Below are positions 48,358 to 60,109 of a stretch of DNA of 64,000 nucleotides, piece after piece (the stretch's first letter is position 1; every line of letters starts with the position of its first letter). The stretch spans positions 15,704,018 to 15,768,017 of the forward strand of contig JAKJHU010000030.1 in assembly GCA_022316685.1 (NCBI GenBank), written 5' to 3'. Source of the stretch: Progne subis subis (Eukaryota > Chordata > Aves > Passeriformes > Hirundinidae). The translations under genes and the position numbers were made by a program. The notes beneath the pieces are model-generated. The model had not been told where the DNA came from. It saw only the letters and a program-made list of their open reading frames with translations, and made no database searches.

Positions 48358-49031
48358 TATAGCAGTGTCCTCTCACGCCTGGCAGGCGCGCAGGCTAGCT
48401 CAGTTCTGCTCTGCCACAGCGAGGATCGGTCGGGGTCACAGGCAGGGCGAGTAACCTCCTCCCAGTGAGTTCTTGGTTCCCCACACCGGTGGGTAGATCT
48501 GATGGCGTTACGACTGCGGTGACAGAAAAAGGGTCGACTCTCTTTAGGCAGGGTAGAAGGTAGTTTATTAACGGGCGTCCGGCAAGGAGCTCCGCCTCAA
48601 TCCACTGCTGCCCAGAGAGAGCAGAGATCAAAGCTTGACCGCCACTTATAAACGGGGGAGGGCTGACAACGGGTCAGCCAACCAGGGAACATGGGGTGGT
48701 AACAGGGGTGTCAACTTCTGAACCATTAACAAATCACAGGGGGGTAGGAGGGGATTCCCCAGGCACCAGCCTATCACTCGACGCCTCTCCTGGATCTTTC
48801 CAGAATCCAGGGAAGGGTCTCGAAGTGACAGACAGGGCGACCAAGAGGAGAGGGGGGGATTGACAGGGGAGGAATGATTGACATAAAACATCTGTTTAAA
48901 TAACTAGCTCATAAGGGGAAAACTATTACAGAACACAGGGGGGTACAGTGGACTAAACCATTACAAAAATAACTTATAAATCTTACAAAAATAACTTAAT
49001 AACTTAATAAAACCACTCTCACACCACTACA
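48358..49031 (-). mobile_element. Solo LTR (class II-type), minus orientation
   Basis: 674-bp solo LTR with a 6-bp duplication ATCATG at 48352-48357 and 49032-49037. On the minus strand it starts TGTAGTGGTG; its far end reads TATA where CA is expected, probably a mutation. A minus-strand TATA-like box is at 48645-48654 and AATAAA is read from 48564-48569. It is GC-richer than its surroundings. Near its minus-strand 5' end it has short AACTTAATAA-type repeats (48960-49005). The layout matches the LTR at 38604-39255. Confidence 0.9.
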
Positions 49032-49037
49032 ATCATG

Positions 49038-51098
49038 CAGCAGTATTATCCATCTCTTGGGAGCTCTTTAAAATATTTAAGAAGTCTTCCCATTAGATGA
49101 AGGATAGTAGTGACAGATGATCTCAGTCTCAGTGTGAGTAAAGTCTTACTTCAGGAGAATTTAGATTCCACAATGCAATTTTCAGTAGCTGAACTCCGCG
49201 TAACTGAAATTTCCCATATCTGCATTTTCAGGACAAAGATTTCCTCTTGTAAGGAATATTCCAGGAGCAACACCTCAACTGAGGTGTCACCATTTCCACA
49301 GTGAATTTTGGTGTCATTATTATGGCAGGAGATTTGGCAGCTAGGATTTACATATATATCTGATGATTACAGTGAAAAAAAACCCACAACAAACTAAGCC
49401 CATGAAAACGAGGCCTGAAATTTGGAAAATGTGTGTGTGTGTGGGTTATAGGAAGTCCTGGATATACTAGTCTCTAAGTCTTTTCACAGATCAGATTTGC
49501 CTGTTACACACTATTATAAAATACACTGCAGAGGGGCTGGTCTGCACAGACTGATGGAAAGAATAAATGGAGATGTGTGACTGGCAAAGGGTGTTTGTTT
49601 ATCTGCAGAATTTGCTCCTTATAGATAAGTTAAGGGAAAAAGAAAAATGCTAAATGCCATCCAGGAAGGGTCTTCCCTGGGAGATGTGCATCATGGTATC
49701 ATCAGAGCAACAGTCCAGAATAGCAAGTCAAGAGCTCTTTGAAGGACTCACTAGAAGTCCTGGAAATCTTCAAGCACAGGAGTTAGTGAGGATATGGGTC
49801 AGGTTCCATGCTCCAAATTCTTTCTAAAAATAGTGCACAGGGCAGTGCACTTTATATCACTCATTATACAAAACAAGTAGGTGTGTCCAGGCCTTCTTTG
49901 AGCTCCGCAAAAGAACACGAAAGTCATGGTGGAAAATACATAGTGAGATCAAAAGGGTACTTGTTGCTATTAATTCACTAAAAATTATACTCTTGATGGA
50001 TACTTTTCTTATCAGTCTCTTTAGGCAGACTGGCATGAACTATAAAACTTTGAATGGAGACATAACAACTTTAGGGCTAGAGCTATTTGTGAGTACTGGG
50101 GGGAATCCATTTGGTTTTGGTTAAATTTACCTAAAACAGAGAAAAAGGAGTGCCGTGCTCTGTAGTGCTAGATCAGTCTGTCATAGGCCAATCTGAGCTT
50201 GCATTCAGGGGGAATCCTCCAACACTGGACCTAAACAACCTCTGCCACCCTGCTACCATTACTGATCAGAAAACCAAGCCAGTTCTCTGTGGCTGCTCGA
50301 GGCCACAGCTCTCCTTGTTGCCAGCCAAAAAACTGGTTAAGGCTTATTCATGTGTTTATGTTGGTTGTTGATGTCCTTCTAATTTGCCCTCTGTGAAAAT
50401 TAGTCCAAGACCTGTGAAGTCTGATCTCTTTGAGGGAAGATTGCAACAAAACAATTCACCTACTTGTGTGAAAAACTTGAAAAATGTGGTGATCTGGATT
50501 TGCTTATGTAAGGTATTGTGTATACTAAATAAACTTGTGTCTTATGGGTAAAATGTATTTTGCCACTCTGCATCAGCTTCATGCTTTATAAAAGAGTTTG
50601 AGAATGAGTAAAAGTAGAACTGCATAGCCCTTTTTATCTTTATTAAAAAAACCCACTCTCAAATGGAAACCCCACCTCTTGATCCTCATTCTAAACAATC
50701 TTCTTATTCTGCTTTTAAAATTTCATGCTCCCTTTAATAGTGGAAAACAATTGTTTTGAAACTTGTAAGGAAATTCTCTTTAAAATTAAAGTCAATCTGG
50801 AATCACTGCTGCACAGACACACTCTTCTTATAAGGGTTTGACTGCAGAAACATTTCAACAGAATTAGCATTTTAGACACTTTTTTATTTTGACTTTTGTA
50901 CTACAGACCATTAAGGAACTTCAATTTAATACCATGATGGAGAATATCCACATAAATTTTCTTTAAATCTAAATAGCTAATAACAATATTTATGAAAAAT
51001 ATACTGTTGGTACTGTCAGTAGAACAGAAACTAAAGATAAATAGCTCATTAAATGTCAGCATGGTAAGAAATGCAAAATCCCACAAATTTTATAATGA
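49038..51098. other. Unique sequence, no gene recognised
   Basis: About 2 kb between two LTRs. A short TG run is at about 49431-49441. No supported gene or repeat. Confidence 0.55.
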
Positions 51099-51103
51099 TG
51101 AAC

Positions 51104-52509
51104 TGTAGTGGTTTTAATTTAATAAAACTGGGCAGAAACACTAATTAATGTAGGGGTTTTAGTGTTAGTATTTTTGTGGGAGGGAGAGATTAGGAGAAAA
51201 ATAAACAAAGCAGGCTTAAGCTTAAAAATGAACAAAAATAGTTTTATTAACACACACTAAAAGAAGAAAAAAACTAAAACAGAATGAAACTTTAAAAACA
51301 CACTTCTTTCCTCTTACAAACTATTAACTTTCTTATTAAACAACATAGAAAGACACAACTTAGGATTTTCAGTCAGTTTCATTACTTAGACATAACTACA
51401 CATTATCTTAGGAGAAGAGTCCTTCTAAGATCTTTTATGAAGATGTTTGCTTACATACACATCCGCTACCGCCCGGAGTTTTCGCAGACTGTGATATTCT
51501 ATCTGCAGAGCTTCTCAGTTTATTTGGGGTATTATTTACAAATACTTCTTATCTAAAATTATCTTTGTCTCAAAAGGCTGAGACCTCCTTTTTGACCCAG
51601 GAGTGGGGGTTTTCAAAGTTCACAAATAAATCTCTATTACACCAGTCCTTAATTTTGATTAGAATAGTATTCTACCCAAAAATAATACTAAGAATGCTGC
51701 AAAGAACAGTTAATTTCTTCATAATTTACCTTACAAGGGTCCGGTTAAAAATGTCCACTTCTTCAATCCTATTCCAATATTATTAGTTCTTTCACTTCTC
51801 ATCTAACTGACTTCATGCAGTGTCTGTTCCATGTACCTTCTGTTTTCTTCTTTTTTTCAAGGAAGAATTGTGCTTTAAAAGTTCTGTATTACTAAGAAAG
51901 GGTTAAATTTTTTGCCCAGGCTTGCAAAGCCACGCGCACATGCCGAGCTGGTAGAAGAAACCGGCAAATGTCTCTTTTTCCACCATTCGGTCTCATCTAA
52001 GCAGTCCAGCTCAAAGTTGTTATGGAGCTACAGGCTTGCTTTCTCCCCTGCCAGTGGTGATTGAGCTGGGCCGTGTTTTGGCCCCTTCTGCCGTGGTCTG
52101 AGCACATGGCCCCACACTGCCGAGCTGTAGCTGCCCCTCTCCCCTGCCTGCAAGAAAAGGAAAGGGGCTCAGCCGGCCCAAGCCTTCCCTGTACAGGCAG
52201 CGGCCCCCAGACCCCCGGCCAGGCCCGGCCCGGCCGCCCAGAGAGGCAGCAGAGCCCGGCCCTGAGCACGTTACCTCACGGCCGACCACCAAAGCTAGAG
52301 AGTGGGCAGTCTCAGCAGATCAGTTTTAAATGTTCCTTCCAAAGTTGCACTGACACTTCTCATTGGTCAACTTAGCTGTCAATATCCCAGCCTGCCTTCT
52401 GATAGGTCCTTGTCCTCCTCCCCCTAACCTACGCCAAGGTTAGGGCAGGGAAAAAAAACGTTTTACATTTCTCTATATCTAGAAAACAAAATTGTGCTAA
52501 CCTATGATA
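51104..52509 (-). mobile_element. Long solo LTR (ERVL-type), minus orientation
   Basis: 1406-bp LTR between copies of a 5-bp direct repeat TGAAC (51099-51103 and 52510-52514). The plus-strand left end is TGTAGTGGTT; the right end reads ATGATA instead of the usual CA, so that border is slightly less certain. On the minus strand, a CCAAT-like box (52362-52366, read as ATTGG on plus) and a TTTAAA box (about 52324-52330) precede a GC-rich block (about 51940-52290). A long AT-rich part follows, with AATAAA read from 51243-51248. The length is at the high end for an LTR. Open frames in the GC-rich block are shadows. Confidence 0.78.
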
Positions 52510-52514
52510 TGAAC

Positions 52515-53491
52515 TTAATGGCAAGACTGGATCCAAACACCAATGCAGGGTAGGAGCCTGGTACACTGAAGTGCTACAAAATAATTTAAACTGGAAAATC
52601 CAACCTTCTGCAATTTTTTTGCCTGTGTTTCTCCACTCATCACCTGTATGACAGTGCCTGTCCCTGGATTGTCTCTGAGCAATGATAACACATTCTGAAA
52701 TCTGTTCCAGCTTCTCACCATAGGACCTAGGACCTTCCATGAGGGATCAAGAAGGCTCTACTATGTCTGCAGCATTTTCTCTTGCTTACCTGGATTGGAC
52801 CATTCAGTCTATATTATGATACCCAGAAGTGTTACCTTCTCTGGGCCTTAGTGAGGTGATAATTTGACTTACTGCTTTAAGACCAGCATAGAGGACCATG
52901 AACATTTCAAAGCTGAATGCCGCTTGACTGTTTTGCCATCTGAAATTACTATTAGGATCTGCTTGTTTCCTCCGCTGTCATCTTCAATGAGATCCATTTG
53001 GTTCTGGTTATAAGCCCAGATTATATATCTCAGTGGCTCTCTGAGTCAGTAAACTCTAATAGAAAATCATGCCAATAGCATGACTGGAAAACAGAACAGA
53101 GGGGTTAAACTACTGCTTTAGGTATTTCATTTGCCTCCATGAATGTGATAATATTGAAAAAGTACACTAGAATAATTGATTCTTGTTGTTTGTTTTCCTG
53201 ACAGTTTCACAAAGTAGTAGGTTTTCATTCATAGCACATTTATTAGTGAAGGCTTGAAACCTTGTGCAACCTACCTGGCATGTGATTGGCTGTTCACCTT
53301 TTGTCTAAAAAAACCATCCTGTCACTTTTTCTAAGAAATCACAACTTATCATCAATCTGCCACAAAATTTGAGCAGATCACTTCCATTTAGACTGCTCTA
53401 ATCTCCAAACTGCAGGAGTACATTCAGTCAGAATGGATTTGGACATCACAGAGAGTTTCCATCTCGGGTGAAGAAGAGCAAAGACAGTTCT
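52515..53491. other. Unique sequence, no gene recognised
   Basis: About 980 bp between LTR insertions. Nothing supported. Confidence 0.6.
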
Positions 53492-53496
53492 CTTGG

Positions 53497-54169
53497 TGTC
53501 TTGGTTTGAAAAAGACAGGTGTCTGCTAAGGAGAGGCAGGCCTCTCTAGGAAATGAGGAATTCAAATCCTTCCCTCCGTGTTATTATAATTTGGAAGATT
53601 AAAAAAAAACTTTTCGGTCAGAGCTATGGGGAGAAGGAATAACAGTCCTTTACTAGTAAATATAACAGGACAGACAAACAACAACAGCAATTATAATAAC
53701 AGTAAAACAGAACCAAGAACCCCGAGGGCAAACGGTGGAAAGCTCCGGCGCTGATGGCTGGAAGCTGGAAGCGATGGACTGTCCTCGGCAGGCAGAGGGG
53801 TGTCCTGGCAGATGAAGTGGGCAGTGCCGGAGAACCCGCAGCAGCTGGACCCGAGCTGACCCAAAATCCAGCAGGACAGCGAAGAAACTCCGAATTCCTG
53901 GGCACTCCAACAGATGGTAGAATTCCCAGGACCAAACTCCTCCATTAACCGTGGACTCTAGGCAGCCAGCAGTCGCCTGATCCATGCTCCCCGGAAGACT
54001 GAGAGCCGTGAGTCCACACCTCAGCTCTCCTGGGAGCCTCCTCCCTCCCCCCAAAACCAAGTGATCAGCTTCCTTTGTCAGGTTAAGCACCCCTTAACTA
54101 TCACTACTTAAGTCTCCTAGCAACTCATGGTGGGGGGGAAAATTCTACAGGAAAACTTAACCCTCAACA
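53497..54169 (-). mobile_element. Solo LTR inserted into the edge of a related LTR
   Basis: 673-bp LTR. Plus-strand ends are TGTCTTGG and CTCAACA, so on the minus strand it starts TGTTGAGG and ends CCAAGACA. A 5-bp duplication CTTGG flanks it (53492-53496 and 54170-54174). The right copy of CTTGG is the terminal segment of the related LTR that follows, so this LTR landed within the last few bases of that older element. A minus-strand AGTAAA polyadenylation-like signal is read from 53649-53654. The 145-codon minus frame at 53653-54090 lies within the LTR. Confidence 0.87.
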
Positions 54170-54938
54170 CTTGGTTTGAAAGACAGGTATCTGCTAGGTA
54201 GGGGCAGGGCCTCTCTAGGAATGGGTGATTCCAATACCCTCCCTCCAATTTATTATAATTTAGAAAATTAAAGGGGCTTTTTAGGCAGAGGTATGGGGAT
54301 AGGAATAACAGTTCTTTACTAGTATGTATAACAAAGCAAACAAACAACAACAACTACAGCATTCATAATAAACAGAACCAAGAACCTCGAGGGGCTTTGT
54401 TTTACAAAGCCCGGGGCAGTCTGATCTCCTGGGACTCCGAGAGCGCCAAGCTGGAATGGTGGAAACTCCCAGGCCGGTGGCTGGAATGGCAGGATGTCTC
54501 CGTCACGCAGGGAGGATGTCCCAGCAAGCAGGACTGGTGCAGGGCTACAGCGTAGCAAAAAGAACAGTGCTGGAGAAGCTGTGATGGCCGGACAGGGCTG
54601 GCCCAGCTCCAGCAGGGCAGGTGAAGGAACTCAGAATTCCTGGGCACATGAGTAGATGATGGTAGATTTTCCCAGGACCGGACTTTCTGTTGACAGTGGA
54701 CTCCTCCTGCAGCAAGCAGCAGCTTGGTTGTCCTCTCTGATGTCGAGAGCAGGAAAAAAAAGGCACCAAGCTGCTCCAGCTCTGTCCTTTTCCTGCCCCA
54801 AAACTCAAGTGATCTTCCCTCTCCCAGCCACCTCCTTTGTGTTGGTCAAGCTCCATCTAAGCACCAGTACTTAGTCTCTTAGCAACTTATGGGGGAAAAT
54901 TCTATAAGAAAAAAAAGGAACAAACCTAATCCCCAACA
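54170..54938 (-). mobile_element. Older related LTR, host of the nested LTR
   Basis: About 770-bp LTR, homologous to 53497-54169 along most of its length but clearly diverged. It starts CTTGGTTTGAAAGACAGG and ends CCCCAACA. Its first few terminal bases probably lie left of the nested LTR (about 53488-53496). AGTAAA is read on the minus strand from 54315-54320. No outer target duplication was recognised, consistent with greater age. Confidence 0.85.
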
Positions 54939-55230
54939 GCTGTGAGGCAGGACAGCAGAAGTGCTGAATGGCGCAGCTGAGGTCCCAATCAGGCAAAGAA
55001 ACAAAGCTGATGAAATCTCTTGGGATTCTGATTGCTCTCTTTCTGGAACTCAGTTATCAAGATTTTGGTGCTGGAAAACTTGCTACATTTCCCTATTTCT
55101 GTAATAGATGTTCATGACTGTATAAAACAATGTGCAGGTCAGTGCAGGGATGTAATAATGTATGTGGAGATTAGGATCATCATGTTGCTGATACTAAAGA
55201 CTGAGGAGGGACAGGAAATCTGCTAACTCC

Positions 55231-55246
55231 TTTTTTTTTTTTTTTT
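55231..55246. repeat. Poly(T) tract, 16 nt
   Basis: Simple homopolymer. Confidence 0.93.
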
Positions 55247-56580
55247 AATGAATTTATTTTTGATAATTATATTTATAGCCTTATTGGGCCTCCCAGGAGG
55301 ATCACAAAGACTAGAGGAAAGAATGAAAATGGTTTCTTACACTTCTTACACTCTGTGCCCAGATGTTCCAAGATTACAAGGGTCTGGAGCTTTTTATTGT
55401 TAGCAGTGTACACAGATATCTGGGGTAGCCTCCAGCATTAATAGACTGGGTTTCCTCCCCAAAATGCTCAGTTTCTACAGACAACAGAAAGGATGCACTA
55501 TTATTCTAATTTTGCATACAGGTGTCTGAGGCAATTTGCAATTATGTAAACTTCCAAATTAGGTCTGTGACAGGGATAGGAAAGTTAAAAACTCCAGTCA
55601 CAAGAATTTTATTAGTAGGATAATAACACAGATGTGCAAATACACCCAAAAATCCCTTCATTGGTTCATAATTTGACTTAGAAGAATTTCAAGAATATTT
55701 ATTGCAAGAGCAATTGAAAAATAACCATCTTTTTAAGAAAAACACCTGGTCCTCAGGAAGCATTGGATTTTCAATTCCAGCCCTGATTTGCAACTCCTAC
55801 TTCTTTCTCCTCTTCTAGATTTTCACTTACACTTTGTATTTGTCTCACAGCAATTTCAAGGATGGAAGGAGGGGGAAATGTCATAGAAGTTATTCATGCT
55901 AATATGCTTTTTGCCATATGTTTAAGAAAAATCTCCTTTGCAGTGTTCTCTGTGGAACATTTTTCCTGGATATTTTGGAGCAGATTTTTAAAATACATAT
56001 ATGGTGCTAAAGTCAGTCTAATCCTGCCAGCAAGTCTGGGGAAATAGATAGTTTCTTCCTACAGGAATATATTTATAATCTTGTAAGTTATACACTGTCT
56101 AACGACACACCTCAGTGCTGAGACCATGGAAGCCTTTATTGTATGTTCATGACTAGTGGCTTGCCATGCAAAGAAGGGTGACAAAGATTCACTTTATGAG
56201 TCTATTAAACCTTCTTCCTTGATTTCTCCTGTGCTAAACATGATGTCATAATTTCTAAGCAGCTTGCAATGGTTCCAAAGTAAATCTCTTCAAGCTTTAA
56301 AGTGCAGCAGCATTCAAGAGTTTGTCCACTCACAGAATTTTTGGAGCATATCTACCTACACTGGATTAGTTTGGAAGCTTTTCCAAAACTGACAGTCTTT
56401 GCAGAACTTCTTTATAGATATACTTCTTATCAGCCTCTTCCTAGCAAATGCAGAATAAATCCTGAACATATGTCAATTTTACCAATACTCCTGACTGAAT
56501 CATGACACTAATATTTGTGTCGCTGGATACTCAAAAATTTCCAGCCGCTTTCACAGTGAGTGTTAAACAACGCACACGGC

Positions 56581-56611
56581 GCCCCCCCCCCCCCCGCCCC
56601 TCCTCCCCCCC
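56581..56611. repeat. C-rich tract with C14 run
   Basis: C14 (56582-56595) followed by further C runs separated by G or TCCT. The minus strand is G-rich with several G-runs and could form a G-quadruplex. It is followed by A-rich CCAAA units to about 56708. Confidence 0.92.
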
Positions 56612-58705
56612 AATCCATCCATAGTCCATTCCAGTCAAAGGAAAAGGAGAAAAGAAGTAAAAAAACCAAACCAAACCAAAAAACAAAAAAACCAAAACCA
56701 AAACCAAAGTGGGAATGGGAAGACAGCTTGAGTTTCTTTCATCATAATTCCTTCAATGCTTTTAAACATATTTGGTATATATGACAGTTTCTATGCAATG
56801 CTTCATGGCTGATAATATTTTTCTCTCTAACTCTTTTCCACTTTTATGTGTATCTAGTCACATGCCTCCACTTGATGTCTTAAATGTGGTGTTTCTGGGT
56901 ATATGGACATGAGTCAATTTGTTTGCCTTTATACCATTTTCCTAAAATGTACTGAGCCTTGGCTGCTAACTACTGTCTGAAAGTGATAGGAGGTATCCAG
57001 CTAAAATTTGAAGTGACCCATAAAATATTTTTTTTTACTAATTTTCAATCCTTCTTCCTTTCCAAGCCACAGTCTCTAACCCCAACCTATTACATGACAT
57101 TCCACAACAACCAATCTTTCCTAAAATCATTAGAAGTCATCCCAACCTCTGCATACTCTCCTCTTCTTCTTTTCTTTTCAGCTGGTCTGTGGTCAAAGCA
57201 ACAGGTGACATTTATCTCAACTCTCTCCAGACATTCCTCCTTGTTTCCTGTACCCTGCATTCTCATCACACCATTTTGGACTACACTGAGTTTATAAAAG
57301 AATAAAAAATTTTAGACACAGTCTAATAACAAACCTTTAAGGGTGTAAATGCTGACACTCATTAGAATCATCTGCCTCTAAATTTTTATTTCCTGAGGTC
57401 CATAGATTTTATTTTTTCAAAGAGAGAGGTTTATTTTCAGTATTATGTTACAGCTTCTGAGGGAGAAGAAGCAAAAATATTTAAATATTAGAGTACCGAG
57501 GAAAGGAAAAGGATCACACATTTCTTGGAGGGACTAGGGAGGAAAGCTGAGAGTGTGAGGGATTTTAGAAACTGAAAGAATCAAAGTTATGGTTGGCAGT
57601 GCATTGAAGGGAAGGATCTGGGTGAGGTGCTCCAGAATAATCAGTATTTTGAATTACACAGCATGACAAAATGAATTCTGGGGGCAGCTGGAGGTAATTG
57701 CCTATTTCCCTTTCACAGTCTCTGGTGGTCCTTGATGCTTCAAAACTTGTAAATATAGGATTAGAAGAGATAAGGGACAAATTTGTCATTATGTTTTGCA
57801 CAACATGATAAATAAAACCTGCTGATATTAATTGTTGTGATGGGATCATGCAAGGTTCTGAGGAAAGTTTCCAAACAGAGAGGATAGCTGCAGTTTTCAG
57901 AGAGAAAGAAAAATCAGGATCTATTGTTGCGTTAAAAGTAGACCCTCAGTATAAAATGATTGATGACATAGAGTAATGCCCAAGCATTTCTATTCCCTTC
58001 AGGAACAAGCTTTTAGTGCAGTCTGGAGATCGTAAGATGGATGAAGGTTTGGTTGGAGTCAGGTTTGGGAAAAGAAAGAGTTTAAACTTATCTGTGGTGG
58101 TGGTGAAGTGTGATAACCTAGAAAGGTGAGTGTATTGGAAAAAGCACTGGCACTGATATTCCTTTCTTTTGTTTAATTACTCCATAGTGACTGTGCAGCT
58201 TTTTAAATACCTGAGCTTAAGGGTTAAAAAGGGATAATGTTTCAACAGGAAGGATTAATATTGGATTGAAGGAAATGCCAGTAATATTTTGTAGTAATAC
58301 AAAACTCCTGAGTATTACCCAGGAGTAATTACCATTACTTGAATGCAAGTTGTTAATGAAATTATACAATATAGTTGTACACTATATAAGAAGAAGTTAT
58401 AGTAATGCTTGTGTCATTTTGAGATAATGGCTTATTTTTTGTTCCTTTAGCTGTGCCTAAGAAGCACAGTAGCACTCGGGTTAGAGTAGTGGGAACGAGG
58501 AAGGTAAATACTAAAAGTATGGTTGTATACTGTAGACAGTGCTTTCAAAAGAACCACTTTTTATATTTTTCTTTCAGGTTATATCTCATGATTTCAAAGT
58601 AGCCATAGCCAGGTTAGTTTTATTTTTTAAAAGATCAGAGTAGATTGTTATTGTACTTATTTCGGTCCTTCAAATAAATAATAATTCAAAATTACCTTAG
58701 TCAGC

Positions 58706-60104
58706 TGTATTGGGGTTTTGTGGCCAGGTTTTGGTAGTGGGGTGAACAGGGGTGGCTTCTGTCAGAAGCTGCCAGAAGCCTCCTCCATGTCTGACAGAAC
58801 CAATCGCTGGTGTCTCCAAGATGGACATGCTGCTGGTCAAGACTGGGCCAGTTAGAAATGAGGGAAACACCTCTGTGATAATATATTTAAAAAGAAATAT
58901 AGAAAAGTTATTGCGCAGCTGTAATTGTGACCAGGGAAGTGTTGCAATGTGTTAATATGGTTTATATTGTGTTTCATTTTTATATTTGGTTTATAATGTT
59001 TTCTCCTGTTCCCCTTGGAAACTGTATCACGTGGTTTGTCCCAGCTCGGTTGCGCTCATCCCCCACACTGGAATGTAACCCAGCTCTGTTCCACTCCCAC
59101 CTTATCCCTGACTGGGCAGCGGCTTGTCCCTGCCTCTGGGCCCGTCCCCTGGGAAAAAGCCCTGGGAGGGGGCTCGGGCCCTCTGGGACTGGATGGGGAA
59201 GGAGCTAAGTACTGAGCTCCGACCAGAGGGGGCAGGGCCCCTAAGAATAAAGCCGTGATATCCCCCCGGACAGAGAGCAGGCTCTGTGCCTTTTGCCATC
59301 GACGGTCGTCTGGGTCTCTCTAAAGAACCACCACTGGGTAGAGCAAAATGAGACATCCAGGTCAGTGCAGAAGGGGAGGGAGGAGATGCTGCAAGCATGA
59401 GGGCTGAGTTTCCTCTGCAGGCCGGGGTGAAGGCCATGCTGATGACCATGGTGAGGCAGCTGTGCCCCTGCAGCCCCTGGGGGTCCATGGTATGCAGAGA
59501 TCTACCTGCAGCCCATGGAGAACACCCACAGCAGAGCAGGACCCATTCCAGAGCAGCCTGTCCTTGTGGGACTGCACCCCATGGAAGAGTGACCCACATT
59601 GCAGCAGTTTGGGGAGGAGTGTTGGCCATGAGATGGACTCACATTGCAGCAGTTCACAGAGAGCTGTTGCTTGTGAGATGGACTCACATTGGAGAAGTTA
59701 ATGGAGAGTTATTTCCTGTGAGATGGATCCCATGGCAGAGCAGGGGAAGGACTCCTCTCCCTGAGCTGTGGGAAGAACTGGGTGATGAGCTGACCATAAC
59801 CCATATCACCCTTGAGCTGCTGGGGTAGGGGGGACAGCCAGGAAGCAGGGAAGGGGTGTTGGGGGGGCAGAAGGTTTTATTTTACTTCTCATTATCTTGC
59901 TCTGATTTTGTTAGCCATAAATTCAATTAATCTTTTTAATTCAAGTCTGTTTTTTCCCATGACAGTATTTGCTGAGTGATCTCTCCTGGTCCTTATCTCA
60001 ACCCATGAACTCTTTGTTACATTCTCTCTCTCTAGTGCAGCCGTAGTGGGGAATGTCGGAGAGGCTTTGGTGAGTGCCTGGCATCCAGCCAGGGTCAAGC
60101 TACC
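58706..60104 (+). mobile_element. GGERVL-type LTR, interrupted by a second LTR
   Basis: Plus-oriented LTR of the abundant avian ERVL type, recognised by the 'ggccaggttttggtagt' start region, a 'ccatgctgatgaccatggtg' middle, a polyadenylation-like CATAAA (59916-59921) and the end 'ggcatccagccagggtcaa'. A 5-bp TCAGC occurs at 58701-58705 and 60105-60109. Degenerate repeats of roughly 50 bp sharing 'gagatggactcacattg' lie at about 59560-59740, as usual for this family. Another LTR (58950-59345) splits it. The 175-codon minus and 143-codon plus frames here are LTR sequence. Confidence 0.88.
58950..59345 (+). mobile_element. Nested solo LTR inside the ERVL-type LTR
   Basis: 396-bp plus-oriented LTR starting TGTTAATATGG and ending GGGTAGAGCA. 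It is flanked by CAATG (58945-58949) and AAATG (59346-59350), a 5-bp target duplication with one mismatch, or AATG if 4 bp. AATAAA lies at 59246-59251. GC content rises sharply compared with the surrounding DNA. Its wording is unrelated to the host LTR. About 15 bases of host LTR appear lost or unalignable at the junction, so borders are approximate. Confidence 0.78.
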
Positions 60105-60109
60105 TCAGC

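Larger units (their letters stand above)
54939..58700. other. Unique AT-rich sequence, no gene recognised
   Basis: About 3.8 kb with no recognised transposable element. Contains T16 at 55231-55246, a C-rich tract at 56581-56611 and CCAAA-type units at 56662-56708. The open frame at 56959-57297 (112 codons) has no recognisable domain. Confidence 0.5.

Noticed and set aside
53692..53945. Overlapping small minus-strand frames with hydrophobic C-termini
   Set aside because: LTR sequence; hydrophobic runs come from T-rich codons opposite A-rich plus-strand tracts.
53653..54090. 145-codon minus-strand open frame
   Set aside because: Entirely inside a solo LTR.
53497..54938. Two LTRs of a single provirus or a 2-LTR junction
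   Set aside because: No PBS, polypurine tract or internal sequence lies between them, the copies are clearly diverged, and CTTGG brackets only the first copy, which indicates nesting.
59102..59629. 175-codon minus-strand open frame (and the 143-codon plus frame at 59397)
   Set aside because: Both lie within the two stacked LTRs, in GC-rich repeat sequence with no protein-family resemblance.
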